Below, one piece after another: positions 17,392-27,044 of a stretch of 64,000 bases of DNA; position 1 is the stretch's first letter, and each line of letters begins with the position of its first letter. The position numbers and the translations under genes are program-made. The stretch spans positions 248,001-312,000 of the forward strand of contig NZ_CAJPVH010000001.1 in the NCBI RefSeq assembly GCF_905397395.1, written 5' to 3'. This stretch comes from Cupriavidus campinensis. GTDB lineage: Bacteria > Pseudomonadota > Gammaproteobacteria > Burkholderiales > Burkholderiaceae. A model generated the notes under the pieces. It ran no database searches. It was given only the letters and a program-made list of their open reading frames with translations, and was not told the origin of the DNA.

Positions 17392-20300
17392 ATGTCCGAG
17401 TCGCTCCAACAGACATCCGTCCTGAAGTATTGGCGGGCCGTCGAACTGTTCTCCCCTCAGACCATCCCTGCGGCGGAGCCTAACGACAAGACCTTTCCGT
17501 CGTTTGATATTGCTCAGGAAGACGGCACGCTTCCCTGGGAACCCACGCACCGGCTACGCGGCCGCAAGCTTGGCTACAACAAAGTGTGGCGGCATCGGCT
17601 CTTTGTCAGTGTCTACCCTCTCGATACGGTTAGAACGATTCTCGAAGCAGCCTGCGGCAAAGACCCGGAGGCGGTAGATGAGCGCTCAGATGGTGAAACG
17701 GCAATGTTCTCCATCTCTGTAGCCGATGACGGCCGCCCACTCTTCGACACGCTGGTGTTGTCAAATTGCGCGTGGGCGTTGGGACGAACCGTGACAGTCG
17801 GTCCGGAAGCAAAGGAGTGGCTCGAAGGTGTTTCGCGATTTCAGTCGAAATTTGAGCAACATACCCGAAAGCAACTTGGAATCTTGCCGGACGACCCGGC
17901 GAGAGGGACTTTCGGGGAACGTGAAGAGGAAGTTGGCCGCCCCGTAGATGCAGACGACCTATTCGCCCTAGCCCAGTGGGTGACGGATTCGTTGGGACTC
18001 CAAGCCGTTATCCCTCAGCAGACCGTAATTCGAACTCAAAGCTATCAGCTTGCGTCGAAAAAGGCACACGAATCCGACGATGCTGACTTCCTGAACAGCT
18101 TTTTTGTCGACGACCTTGACCGCGTTGCTGACGCGTTGAAATCCGGCGACCGTGGAATGGCGCTACGCGACTACCTAACCACCGACGAATCCGAGAAGCG
18201 CATCCCCAGGACCGATATTCGGCAGAATCTTGGTGACGTATTCGAAACGCTCGCTCCGGACAGATTTCCCACCGGACGCTGGCCTGGCGAGGGGCATCAT
18301 CCCCTTGTGTATAGTCAGCAATTCGCTGTCAATTCCATCTGGAAATCGCTGTTTCCCAAAGGCGGATTGTTTGGGGTGAATGGCCCGCCGGGCACAGGCA
18401 AGACGACGATGCTGCGCGACATCGTCGCTGGTGTTGTTGTCGCTCGGGCCAAAGCTCTGGCAAATCTGTCTTCGCCGTCGGAGGGGTTCGGTGGTCGCAC
18501 TGGGTGGAAGAGCGGAAAGTGGAACCGCTCAATCTCCGTTCCATCGAGCACGTTGACGGGCTTCGAAATCGTCGCGGCTTCGTCGAACAACGGCGCGGTA
18601 GAGAACATTACGCTCGAAATTCCGGGGGCAAAGGCGGTGGACGCAAGCTGGCTTGACCAGGTCGACTACTTCCCTCGCTTTGGAACCCAAACTATCCAAC
18701 AACCTGCATGGGGCTTACTTGCCGCGAAGCTCGGCAACAAGAGCAACAGGGGCGAGTTTCTCTCAAACTTTTGGCACGGCCAAGAACTACCGTTCGAAGC
18801 CGCAATTCCGCCCGAGAACGACCTCAAGGTGAAGAAGACGGGATTCCAAGCGTGGCTAACTGCAGCAACGGCAACGCCCGTCGATTGGCGCGCGGCTGTT
18901 AAAGAGTTCGAACAGACTCTGGCGCAGGAAAAAGCAGAGCGCTCGAAGCTCGCGCAGGTGTTTCGCCACATCAAATCGCTTCGTTCCGAGCGTGCCGAAA
19001 TCGTTCGTATCGACAGTGAATCCGTCGCCCTGATGGACAGCCTTCCCTCTTATGGTCGGCGCCATCAGGCGGCCCTGTCCGCAGCTGAAGCTCAAGCGCT
19101 TCAAACTGAAGGCCACCGAGCTTCGTACAAGTTGCATCATGCAAACCGGCCAGGCATATGGGAAATTGTTAGCTCCCTAGGCAAAGCCTACCGAGCATGG
19201 CGCGCGATGGAACGTGGTCTCCAAAAGGTTGCCGCCGACTCCGAGAGCCGCCTTCTTCAAGCACAGAACGAAGCGGCAGCAACGAAGCTTGAAGAGGTTG
19301 AAGCTCGCAGACTGCTCCAAACACTGGCCCAAGAGCGCAAAGACAGGGAAGCAGTCGTCGGACGCCTGACGGCGGACATTCAGCAAGATAGAGCCGCCCT
19401 TGAGCAGCACTTCCCTGACGATGACCTATGGGCTACCGAAGAAGAAGCAAGAGAACTTTCTGCGCCCTGGGCCACTGAGGCCTGGAATCACGCGCGCGCC
19501 AAGGTCTTCCTTGCTGCCCTGAACTTGCACAAAGCCTTCATCACAGCGAACGCTGACACTGTTCGGAAAAATCTCCATGGCCTAGCTGACATCCTGGACG
19601 GCAGCGCACCACAGACGGCTCCCAAGGAAGCAACTTTGGCCGCCTGGCAGACGCTGTTCTTGGTAGTGCCGGTTGTCTCCAGCACCTTTGCGTCGTTCGC
19701 GCGCTTGTTTTCGCACCTCGGTAAAGAGAGCATCGGCTGGCTGCTCATCGACGAAGCCGGCCAAGCGGTCCCACAGGCCGCTGCGGGCGCAATCTGGCGT
19801 TCCCGGCGGGTCGTCGTCGTCGGAGACCCGCTGCAACTGGAACCTGTTGTCTCAATCCCGTACACGGTTCAGCACGCTTTGCGCTTGCACTATGGCGTGT
19901 CGGAAACCTGGCTGCCCGGAAGCACGTCCGCCCAAAAACTTGCCGACCGCGCGACGCCATTCGGTACCACCGTGGCCCAAGCGAATGAGCAGCTCTGGGT
20001 CGGTTCACCGCTCCGCGTCCATCGGCGCTGCGAGCGAGAGATGTTCGATGTCGCTAACCGGATTGCATATGACGGATTGATGGTGTTCGGTACTCAGGCG
20101 CGAAAGGACGTCGGCTTGCCCCCAACGTCGTGGCACGACATCGTATCGCATGACGCAGACAAGCACTGGATACCGTTAGAAGGGGAAGCAGTACTGTCTC
20201 TCGTGCACGGCATTAGAAGTGGTGGCCACGATGCGGAAATCTTTTTGATTTCACCCTTCCGAACTGTTGTCGACGGATTACGGCAACTGGTACGGAGGCA

Positions 20301-20547
20301 TTCACTGGAGGGCATCAAGGTTGGAACGATTCACACCGTCCAAGGAAAGGAAGCAGATGTTGTGGTCCTTGTCCTTGGCGGGAATCCAAAGAGACCTGGC
20401 GCTAAGGCCTGGGCCGCAGAAAAGCCAAACCTACTGAACGTCGCTGCGACCCGTGCCAAGCGACGACTATATGTTGTGGGAAATAGGACAGAGTGGGCGC
20501 AACAGAAGTACTTCGACTATTGTGCAGCTCGAATCTCCAACAACTAA
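17392..20547 (+). CDS. large SF1 (Upf1/Dna2-like) helicase, candidate defence protein
   Basis: A 1051-aa protein. The first ~300 residues (LKYWRAVELFSPQTIP at the start) are an uncharacterised domain. Walker A GPPGTGKTT is at about 331-339. A ~190-residue, strongly helical insert with coiled-coil character (about 500-690) follows. The Walker B motif LLIDEAGQAVPQ (DEAG 787-790), GDPLQLEPVV, TIHTVQGKEADVVVL and NVAATRAKRRLYVVG complete the SF1B helicase core. Such DEAG helicases act on RNA or DNA. The next gene starts 21 bp downstream in the same direction, so the two form one operon. Base composition is lower in GC than the chromosome. A defence role is inferred from position in a cargo island and the partner. 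Confidence 0.88.
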   Translation: MSESLQQTSVLKYWRAVELFSPQTIPAAEPNDKTFPSFDIAQEDGTLPWEPTHRLRGRKLGYNKVWRHRLFVSVYPLDTVRTILEAACGKDPEAVDERSDGETAMFSISVADDGRPLFDTLVLSNCAWALGRTVTVGPEAKEWLEGVSRFQSKFEQHTRKQLGILPDDPARGTFGEREEEVGRPVDADDLFALAQWVTDSLGLQAVIPQQTVIRTQSYQLASKKAHESDDADFLNSFFVDDLDRVADALKSGDRGMALRDYLTTDESEKRIPRTDIRQNLGDVFETLAPDRFPTGRWPGEGHHPLVYSQQFAVNSIWKSLFPKGGLFGVNGPPGTGKTTMLRDIVAGVVVARAKALANLSSPSEGFGGRTGWKSGKWNRSISVPSSTLTGFEIVAASSNNGAVENITLEIPGAKAVDASWLDQVDYFPRFGTQTIQQPAWGLLAAKLGNKSNRGEFLSNFWHGQELPFEAAIPPENDLKVKKTGFQAWLTAATATPVDWRAAVKEFEQTLAQEKAERSKLAQVFRHIKSLRSERAEIVRIDSESVALMDSLPSYGRRHQAALSAAEAQALQTEGHRASYKLHHANRPGIWEIVSSLGKAYRAWRAMERGLQKVAADSESRLLQAQNEAAATKLEEVEARRLLQTLAQERKDREAVVGRLTADIQQDRAALEQHFPDDDLWATEEEARELSAPWATEAWNHARAKVFLAALNLHKAFITANADTVRKNLHGLADILDGSAPQTAPKEATLAAWQTLFLVVPVVSSTFASFARLFSHLGKESIGWLLIDEAGQAVPQAAAGAIWRSRRVVVVGDPLQLEPVVSIPYTVQHALRLHYGVSETWLPGSTSAQKLADRATPFGTTVAQANEQLWVGSPLRVHRRCEREMFDVANRIAYDGLMVFGTQARKDVGLPPTSWHDIVSHDADKHWIPLEGEAVLSLVHGIRSGGHDAEIFLISPFRTVVDGLRQLVRRHSLEGIKVGTIHTVQGKEADVVVLVLGGNPKRPGAKAWAAEKPNLLNVAATRAKRRLYVVGNRTEWAQQKYFDYCAARISNN

Positions 20548-20568
20548 TCAGCCTCCCGTCGGCAGCCA

Positions 20569-23500
20569 ATGACAATTTTGAGCTACCTACCCCGCCGCGG
20601 CACCAAGACTCTGGCGAATGGTGCACGAGACACCAGGCTATTGGCAGACTGGGCGGAAGTAGACGCCTACGTGCTTCTTGGCGAGCCGGGCTCCGGAAAA
20701 TCGACTGCGTTTCTACGCGAAGCGGAAAGTGCCGATGACTGCCATTTCGTCACAGCCAGAAATTTGATTGCTGTTGGGCCTCCCGATGGATGGGCTGGAG
20801 GGACCCTGTTTATTGACGCATTGGACGAGGGTCAAGTGTCCTCGGGCAGTTTCTTGGCAACATTCGACGCCATACGGAAGAAGCTGGCCGAGCTCGGTCG
20901 CCCACGGTTTCGGCTTTCGTGCCGGGAGGCGGAGTGGTTTTCTGGAGGTGCTGCAGACCTAAAGTTTGTGTCCCCTAACAAGGAGGTCGTAGAGCTGCAA
21001 CTAGAACCTCTATCGGATGCTGAAGTCCGAGAGCTCGTCGAATCGTGGGTGCCCTCTCGTTTGCCGGAAGCGAATAAATTTCTTGCCAAGTCGGAGCAAC
21101 TTGGAGTTGCACCCCTCTTTGGGAACCCTCTGCTGCTTGACCTGGTTGTCAGGGCGGTTGGAAGCGACAGGTGGCCCGAAAGCAAAGAAGAAACGTACGA
21201 GCTTGCCTGTCGACAACTGGCTCAAGAACACAATCCAGTTCATCAACGGGGCCAGAGGGGCAAAAACTTCGCCTTGGAGGAAACCTTACATCAAGCAGGT
21301 CTACTTTCTGCATTGCTCGTAATTTCCAGCGCGCCGAGCATTGCCATCGACGATGCATTGCCGGGGGAGTCATCAGTCTCCGTTTCAACAGTTGTCGCGG
21401 CCTTAAGGCTAAGCACTGATGAAATCCACGCCACCCTGTCTACTCCGCTATTTGGAGCCGCAGGATTCAATCGAGTTCCGCGCCATCGAACAGTGGCGGA
21501 GTACTTGGGAGCGAAGGCCATTTCTCGACTTGTACAGCGTGACGGTTTGCCGATTTCACGCGTGCTGTCGCTTGTTTGCGGGAACGATGGGAGGGTTGTC
21601 GATGCTATGAGGGGGCTCTACGCCTGGCTTTGCGTTCACTGCAGGACCGAGCGTCTACTCCTTGTTGAGCGCGACCCTCTTGGACTCATCCTCTACGGTG
21701 ATGTCCGGCCATTCTCTGTCACCGAAAAGATGGCGCTTTTGGACGCGCTTCATGAAGAAGCAACGCAGTATCGCTGGTTCAGGAACGAAAACTGGTCTGC
21801 TCAACCGTTCGGCGCGCTCGGGACGCCAGATATGGTCCAAGTATTTGCGGACCGATTGCGGGGTGCTTCGCGTGACCCTGCACATCAGGCCGTGCTCGAT
21901 TGCATTCTCGACGCCATTAGGTATGGAAGCCCGATGTCCGTACTAACACCTGGACTAGTGGATATCGTTAGGGACCCGACGTACTGGCCTCGCATCCGAA
22001 AGGCGGCATTAGATGCGTTGCTTGTCAATGACGACTCAGAAGGAAATGCCGCAAGGCAGCTCCTGAACGAAGTTGACAGCGGTCACGTAGAGGACGACGA
22101 AGATGAACTGATTGGGGCGCTGCTAACTCACCTGTATCCCACGCTGCTGCCCCCCCACCAGATGATGGCATATCTTCGAAAGCCCAAGTCGGACTCCCTC
22201 TTCGGCGACTTCAAGTATTTCTGGAAGGTTAAGTTCGTTAACGCAACGCCCAGGTTCGCTTTGCCCGCGCTTGCGGAGCGCTTCGCGTCATCAATCAAGA
22301 CCTTAGAGGCGGCAGCAGATGGTCAGCGAGATGATGACCTGGAGGACGTGAGAGAAATCGCTGCACGACTCCTCGCGCGCGCACTCCTCGAGTGCGGCGA
22401 TGACTCTACACCGGAGCAGATTTATTCTTGGCTCAGAGTAACTGTCGATGAGTATGGATTTCATCGCGGCCACGGAGGCAGCGAAGACGAAATTCGGGCC
22501 TGGCTTTCCGCAAGGCCTTCACTTATGAAGGCCATTTTGGCTTTCGGCTACTCGCAGGTTCAGCCGGATGAACAAGGGAAGCTGAGTTTTTGGGTAGCTG
22601 AGCAACGGCTAGGGAGGGTCGATTTACCGAAGGACTGGTACAAATGGATGCTCTCATTGGCTAGCATCACACCGAGCACTGAACTGGCACAGTACTGCTT
22701 TAGGCAGGCTGCCATGTACGCAATCTCGCCACCTACACCTTTTGATATCACTATCGATGATATTGCGGAATGGGTCTCTGCAAATACTCCGCGATGGTCG
22801 GATGCCGAACAGTGGCAATCTGACGCCTGCTCGTGGTCACTTGACACCCATTACAAGACCGATTTCGCGAGAAAGCTGGAGGCGACCCAAAAACGCCTTG
22901 AACAACGAGAGGAACGCCAACGGTCGCTTGCTCCTCACCTAGAAGATGTCTACGCCGGCAAGGCACCGCCCTCTCTCTTCCACCGTTTGATTTTGGCTTA
23001 CCAGAATCGTTACAGCAACATCAACGGTAGAAGTCCCGTTGAACGCCTCCAGGACTACCTAGTAGTCGATGAGACCCACGTACAGCGTGCCATCGGTGGA
23101 ATCAGAAGAATTCTCACCAGAGAGGACTTGCCAACCGCGGACGAGATTTTCTCGCTCTACATCAACGAGAAGAAAAACTTCTACCTGCAGAATCCTTGCC
23201 TGCTAGCTGCAGAGCTTGAGAGTCAGTCCAACCCGCATGCCTGGCAACACTGGGACCATGGCCTGATTCGAACGCTGGTTGCATTCATGCTCGTAGCGTC
23301 AACAGAAAAATCGCCAACGTGGTACCTGGCTGTGGCTAACGCGCTCCCAGAGCTTGTCGCTCCGCTCGTTCTTCGCCATGCGGCGGCCCATCTTAGCAAC
23401 GTAGAGGGGCCGCAGTTTGCCGCGTTGCGGGACCTACGCGAGCCTACAGGCCCAGTCAATCTGGCGCGATTACTGTTACCGGAGCTCTTCTCGCTTCTTC

Positions 23501-24657
23501 CACGCCAAGCTTCGCCTGGGCAGATTCGTTTTCTAAACTCTGTGCTCCTCCCAGCGGCGGGAATCCATCATACGGAGACCTTGTCGAGCGTCGCGTCTGC
23601 GAATGTGGCGAATGATGGAATTGACGAACACCAACGGCTCGCCTTTCTGGTTGCCGGCCTCCGAGCATTTCCTGACGTTTTCGGGCCTCACTTGGATGAG
23701 CTCTTTTTGAGTTCATCCGTGGACGTAGCTGCGCTCACTGACGCCATCGTCCAACAATACACTACGACGGATGAAAGCCAGCGTTTCACGCCCAGGGTGC
23801 TCGCGAGATTGGTTGAGATTCTTGCTCCCAGTGCAGCAGTGAATCGATTTGAAATAGACCGAATCCACACCCACGAGCACGAGAGAGGAGATATCGTCCA
23901 CCGACTGACGAAATGGCTTTCCGAAGACCCTTCGCCGCAGGCGGGAACACAGCTTCGGCGCCTAAAGGCACTACCGTCGTTGGAAGGATGGCGTGTCCAT
24001 CTAGATGGTTGCTACTACGACCAGCAGCGCTTTGCTCGAAAGGCATTTTTCAAACCGACAGACGCGCTCGCAGCGGCGAATACCCTGGCAAATCGGGCAC
24101 CGGCAAACGCGCAAGACTTGGCAGCGCTAATGGCCGACCAGTTGACCATGTGCGCAGAACATATTCGTCACGACGACACGAACCTGTTGCGGCTTTTTTG
24201 GACCGTCGACGAGCGGGGAAACGAGAAACCGAAGTCGGAGAATGAATGCCGAGACGTACTCTTGACCCTCCTGCGGGGACGCTTAGCGCCTAAGAACGTT
24301 GAAGCATCAAAAGAAGCGCAAGCTGCCAATGAGCGGCGCGCTGACATGCAAGGCGTTCTCTTCGCCAAGAGTTCGCGCATCATGGTCCCTGTCGAAATCA
24401 AGAAGGAGAATCATGAGGCGGTTTGGACAGCGTGGCGAGAGCAGCTTGAACGCTACTACTCCGTCCACCCGGATGCAGGCGGTGTGGGAATCTACATCGT
24501 CCTGTGGTTTGGACACTCTCCGCGAGCGACACCTGAGCGCGTGAAGCCTCGGGACGCCCAACATTTTGCGACGTTGATGAGCGAACGAATACCATTAGAG
24601 GAGTGGCCACATATCCATGGCGTCGTCATCGATTTGTCGCGCGCCCAAAGCATATAG
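20569..24657 (+). CDS. STAND/NACHT-like NTPase with C-terminal PD-(D/E)XK-like nuclease
   Basis: A 1362-aa protein. The N-terminus is an NTPase: Walker A GEPGSGKS at 38-45, Walker B LFIDALDEG at 80-88 (Asp83, Asp86, Glu87), then a sensor-like RLSCREAEW. After about residue 300 comes a very long, mostly helical repeat-like region without a family I recognise. Near the C-terminus, Asp1259 (RADMQG) and the triad Glu1276-Ile-Lys1278 (VPVEIKKEN) give the D...ExK signature of PD-(D/E)XK nucleases, followed by a helix and GVGIYIVLWFG strand. This suggests a sensor with an NTP-driven switch and a nuclease effector, as in Avs proteins, but with the effector at the opposite end. It is coupled with the upstream helicase. 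Confidence 0.75.
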   Translation: MTILSYLPRRGTKTLANGARDTRLLADWAEVDAYVLLGEPGSGKSTAFLREAESADDCHFVTARNLIAVGPPDGWAGGTLFIDALDEGQVSSGSFLATFDAIRKKLAELGRPRFRLSCREAEWFSGGAADLKFVSPNKEVVELQLEPLSDAEVRELVESWVPSRLPEANKFLAKSEQLGVAPLFGNPLLLDLVVRAVGSDRWPESKEETYELACRQLAQEHNPVHQRGQRGKNFALEETLHQAGLLSALLVISSAPSIAIDDALPGESSVSVSTVVAALRLSTDEIHATLSTPLFGAAGFNRVPRHRTVAEYLGAKAISRLVQRDGLPISRVLSLVCGNDGRVVDAMRGLYAWLCVHCRTERLLLVERDPLGLILYGDVRPFSVTEKMALLDALHEEATQYRWFRNENWSAQPFGALGTPDMVQVFADRLRGASRDPAHQAVLDCILDAIRYGSPMSVLTPGLVDIVRDPTYWPRIRKAALDALLVNDDSEGNAARQLLNEVDSGHVEDDEDELIGALLTHLYPTLLPPHQMMAYLRKPKSDSLFGDFKYFWKVKFVNATPRFALPALAERFASSIKTLEAAADGQRDDDLEDVREIAARLLARALLECGDDSTPEQIYSWLRVTVDEYGFHRGHGGSEDEIRAWLSARPSLMKAILAFGYSQVQPDEQGKLSFWVAEQRLGRVDLPKDWYKWMLSLASITPSTELAQYCFRQAAMYAISPPTPFDITIDDIAEWVSANTPRWSDAEQWQSDACSWSLDTHYKTDFARKLEATQKRLEQREERQRSLAPHLEDVYAGKAPPSLFHRLILAYQNRYSNINGRSPVERLQDYLVVDETHVQRAIGGIRRILTREDLPTADEIFSLYINEKKNFYLQNPCLLAAELESQSNPHAWQHWDHGLIRTLVAFMLVASTEKSPTWYLAVANALPELVAPLVLRHAAAHLSNVEGPQFAALRDLREPTGPVNLARLLLPELFSLLPRQASPGQIRFLNSVLLPAAGIHHTETLSSVASANVANDGIDEHQRLAFLVAGLRAFPDVFGPHLDELFLSSSVDVAALTDAIVQQYTTTDESQRFTPRVLARLVEILAPSAAVNRFEIDRIHTHEHERGDIVHRLTKWLSEDPSPQAGTQLRRLKALPSLEGWRVHLDGCYYDQQRFARKAFFKPTDALAAANTLANRAPANAQDLAALMADQLTMCAEHIRHDDTNLLRLFWTVDERGNEKPKSENECRDVLLTLLRGRLAPKNVEASKEAQAANERRADMQGVLFAKSSRIMVPVEIKKENHEAVWTAWREQLERYYSVHPDAGGVGIYIVLWFGHSPRATPERVKPRDAQHFATLMSERIPLEEWPHIHGVVIDLSRAQSI

Positions 24658-24753
24658 ATGCTTGCCCTAACACGGAGGCAATCGTTAAAGCAGTGCCAAA
24701 TTCGGTGTTGGCAGAATCCTCACCTGCAGCCCTAATGGCGAGGTAGGCTCCGA

Positions 24754-24982
24754 ACGTGAACGGAAGCTTCTTTCCGCGATGCGAAGCCGAGAGATTGTCG
24801 AATGCGAACTGAAGCTCATCACCATGTACCGGCGCGGCCTTGCTGTCGTTCCGGTGCCTTGAGAACACATATCGATAGGCGGGAAGCCCCGCTTTCGCAT
24901 ACGCACAGAGGAGCTCGCGCGTCCCGTAGTTGAACTGCGTATCACCGGGCCCCAGATGGACCTCGACGCCAACATCGCGTAT
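24754..24982 (-). pseudogene. carboxylesterase (type B) C-terminal remnant
   Basis: On the minus strand a frame open from 24982 reads GDTQFNYGTRELLCAYAKAG, then LPAYRYVFSRHRND and APVHGDELQFAFDNL. The sequence FxxGTRE...YRYxFSR...HGDELxxxFDNL is the C-terminal region of bacterial type B carboxylesterases, including the catalytic His. The GxSxG half is absent and similarity fades after KKLPFT, so this is a fragment. Its upper border abuts the truncated ATPase gene, marking an old recombination junction. The remaining bases between 24658 and 24753 show nothing recognisable. Confidence 0.5.
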
Positions 24983-25780
24983 CTAGACAGTCAGCGGCGC
25001 ATGTTGATACGGCAGATTTTCGGAGTGAAGGAGACGATTCAAGAATCCGAAGTGAGAGTTACGGAATTGGCTGCCAGGCTGGCAGCCAAGCGCGATGTGC
25101 TCGTCGCAATGCGCGGGGACGTGTCATCCGGTGCGACCGAGTCTAAAGCTGTTGTGCGCCGCCAAGTGCAAATTGAGTCAGAAGTCACCGCTTTACAGGA
25201 AGTGGAAACAAAGACAGCGGACGGACTACGCCAACTGAGGGCCATCTCCGACAGGCTGGTGGCCAATCAAGGGGCACGCAAAAAGCTACCAAAGGACGCT
25301 TACACCGAGGACGACAATATCCGAATTGATGTGTTCGAGAAGCATTTCCGAGCCAATGCCGGTTCGTTCGGGTATGAAAGCGCTCCCATCCAAGATGTCG
25401 AAATCTCGGATGACACTCTTGTCCCGTCTCTGGCGCAAATGGAACTGCGGGAGATTCGTACGGACATCAAATCGGATTCAAGTGCTAGTGACTTCGTGCG
25501 ACTTATTTGGAGCTATCTCCTGGCGCTGCATCAGACGTCCGTAACCAAGAACTTTGAAGGCAATCATCCAAGCGTACTCATGCTTGATGAACCTGGTCAA
25601 CATTCCATGGCAGTCGACAGCCAACACGCCCTTCTCAAGCAACTAGCCGGTGAGCCCAAGCTACAGAGCATCATCGCGGCATCCTTCGATGAAAATGAGG
25701 ACGTCTTCAAACAGGCCACGCAAGGTGTGACCTTCAAACTCATAGAGTGGTCTGGCAAGCTTCTGCAGCCGCTCCCGTAA
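24956..25780 (+). pseudogene. C-terminal half of an SMC/Rad50-like (DUF3732-type) ATPase
   Basis: A 274-aa frame without a ribosome site at its ATG. It starts with a coiled-coil-like stretch, then SDSSASDFVRLIWSYLLALH resembling an ABC signature helix, and PSVLMLDEPGQHSM, a Walker B with D-loop. A Walker A half is missing both here and in the ~300 bp upstream, where an esterase fragment lies instead. SMC-like defence ATPases normally have both halves on one chain, so this is most likely a truncated remnant whose ATPase cannot work alone. It may still be translated. Confidence 0.6.
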
Positions 25781-25859
25781 CCGTGCGTCATGTCGGAGCA
25801 TGGTAGTAAACAACTACAACCATGCTCCAGGCAAGCCGCTCGTCACCGGTAGGCAGCAG

Positions 25860-26669
25860 CTAACTGAACAGCGCTCTCAGCCAAGGCAATGCCTTATAGA
25901 CCGCGGCGCCCAAGCCCAAGAGCGCACCGATTCCGCTAAACAACCAATGCTCCTTCGCCCATTCAGCGGCTGCTGCGACTGAGCGCCCATGGCGCTGCCA
26001 CCAAGTTGCATGTGTTTTCAACGAGCCGTTGTGAGCTCTCTCCGCAAGATTGGCTAGTACATCGACTTTCCGCAAAGTTGATTGATGCAGCTTTACGAAC
26101 TCTTGCGCGACGAAAGCATCTGCCTCCTGCTGGCCATTGAGAAAATCCCGAGCGGTAATGTGATTCAGCGCCATTAGCTTCTCGAGTCGAGGGTGACCAA
26201 TATAGGCGTTCCCGAACATGCTGACCAAGATGCGGGACAGGTCATAGCGATTCCGCTCGTCAAGCGTCGTAGGCCGGCCTCCCAGGGCACGCAAGCGATT
26301 CTCCAACGCCTCGAAGCCATAGTTAGCGTCTCGCATATTCCAATGCATCCACTTGCAATGGCTCCGAATTCGCATGTTCTCGAAGAAGGCCGTGAGCATC
26401 TCGCCCTCAAGGGCGTCATAGTGGTCAGCAATGCTGTCTAGAAGACCCCGTTGCTCGGCAACCAAGTGAATAGAGAATGAGGTCGTTTGCCCTGAGTCAA
26501 GGTTGCGAACAGCGATTGAAGTGACCCGTGGCGAGCGTGGATTCTCGCGGTCATAGAAGCTCTCGCAGGAGTAGTGCACGACCACCGTGTGCTCGGGAGA
26601 GTCGAACAGCTCTTCTAGTTGCTTGCCAGCACGTTTCCACCTACGGTGCAAATCCCTCTGCTTGCCCAT
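25860..26669 (-). CDS. unknown tail-anchored protein, possible degenerate exonuclease-like fold
   Basis: A 269-aa protein. The first ~200 residues are soluble, with alternating strands and helices: VVVHYSCESFYDR, SPRVTSIAVRNLDSG, CKWMHWNMRDANYGFEALENR, RNRYDLSRIL. The order CES...HWNMRDANYGFEALE...YDL loosely recalls the DEDD exonuclease fold, but motif I lacks the first Asp, so this is weak. The C-terminus is a membrane segment (WLFSGIGALLGLGAAVYKAL) ending in a short basic tail, a tail-anchor arrangement. It is divergent from a PIN-domain protein that is also C-terminally membrane-bound; the gap of 375 bp could hold a shared promoter region. The ATG at 26669 is preferred to a TTG one codon earlier. 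Confidence 0.6.
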   Translation of the reverse strand: MGKQRDLHRRWKRAGKQLEELFDSPEHTVVVHYSCESFYDRENPRSPRVTSIAVRNLDSGQTTSFSIHLVAEQRGLLDSIADHYDALEGEMLTAFFENMRIRSHCKWMHWNMRDANYGFEALENRLRALGGRPTTLDERNRYDLSRILVSMFGNAYIGHPRLEKLMALNHITARDFLNGQQEADAFVAQEFVKLHQSTLRKVDVLANLAERAHNGSLKTHATWWQRHGRSVAAAAEWAKEHWLFSGIGALLGLGAAVYKALPWLRALFS

Positions 26670-27044
26670 CAATTAAGATTAAGAGAATAGTGTTTCGATA
26701 GTTTTCGTCTTCCCGACAAGCCCAAAGGCCATACGGGAACCCGCATGACTGTCAGCGGTTAGGTCAGTCACCGTCAAGTGTTTGCTCGACCGTTCTTCCT
26801 CAAAAAACGATTCGCCGCCCCCACCTGACCCACTTTAGTGGGGTTTCAATGGAGCTAAGCACGGATAAATGCCGTTCCGCATACCTCATCCGGGTGAGGC
26901 ATCAAAAAGTTGTCTGCTTTTTTGCACATCCCCAACAAACACGGCCTCTAGCCTCAAGCCCAACAACGGTATTATGCGACATTAACGTCGCCGCATGCTG
27001 GCGCGACATCTCTGTGCTGTGATGTGGGAAGCGGAGGCCGACCC
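26670..27044. other. divergent intergenic region (375 bp)
   Basis: This region separates two divergent tail-anchored proteins. It holds one short perfect palindrome, CCCACTTTAGTGGG at 26829-26842, which could be an operator. No gene is supported. GGAGG precedes the ATG at 27045. Confidence 0.45.

Noticed and set aside
24626-24868. 80-codon minus-strand frame as a complete small gene
   Set aside because: It starts inside the esterase-like fragment and overlaps the end of the STAND gene; it is better read as part of the remnant.
26829-26842. CCCACTTTAGTGGG as a terminator
   Set aside because: Its two-base loop and lack of a T run do not fit; both neighbours diverge from it.
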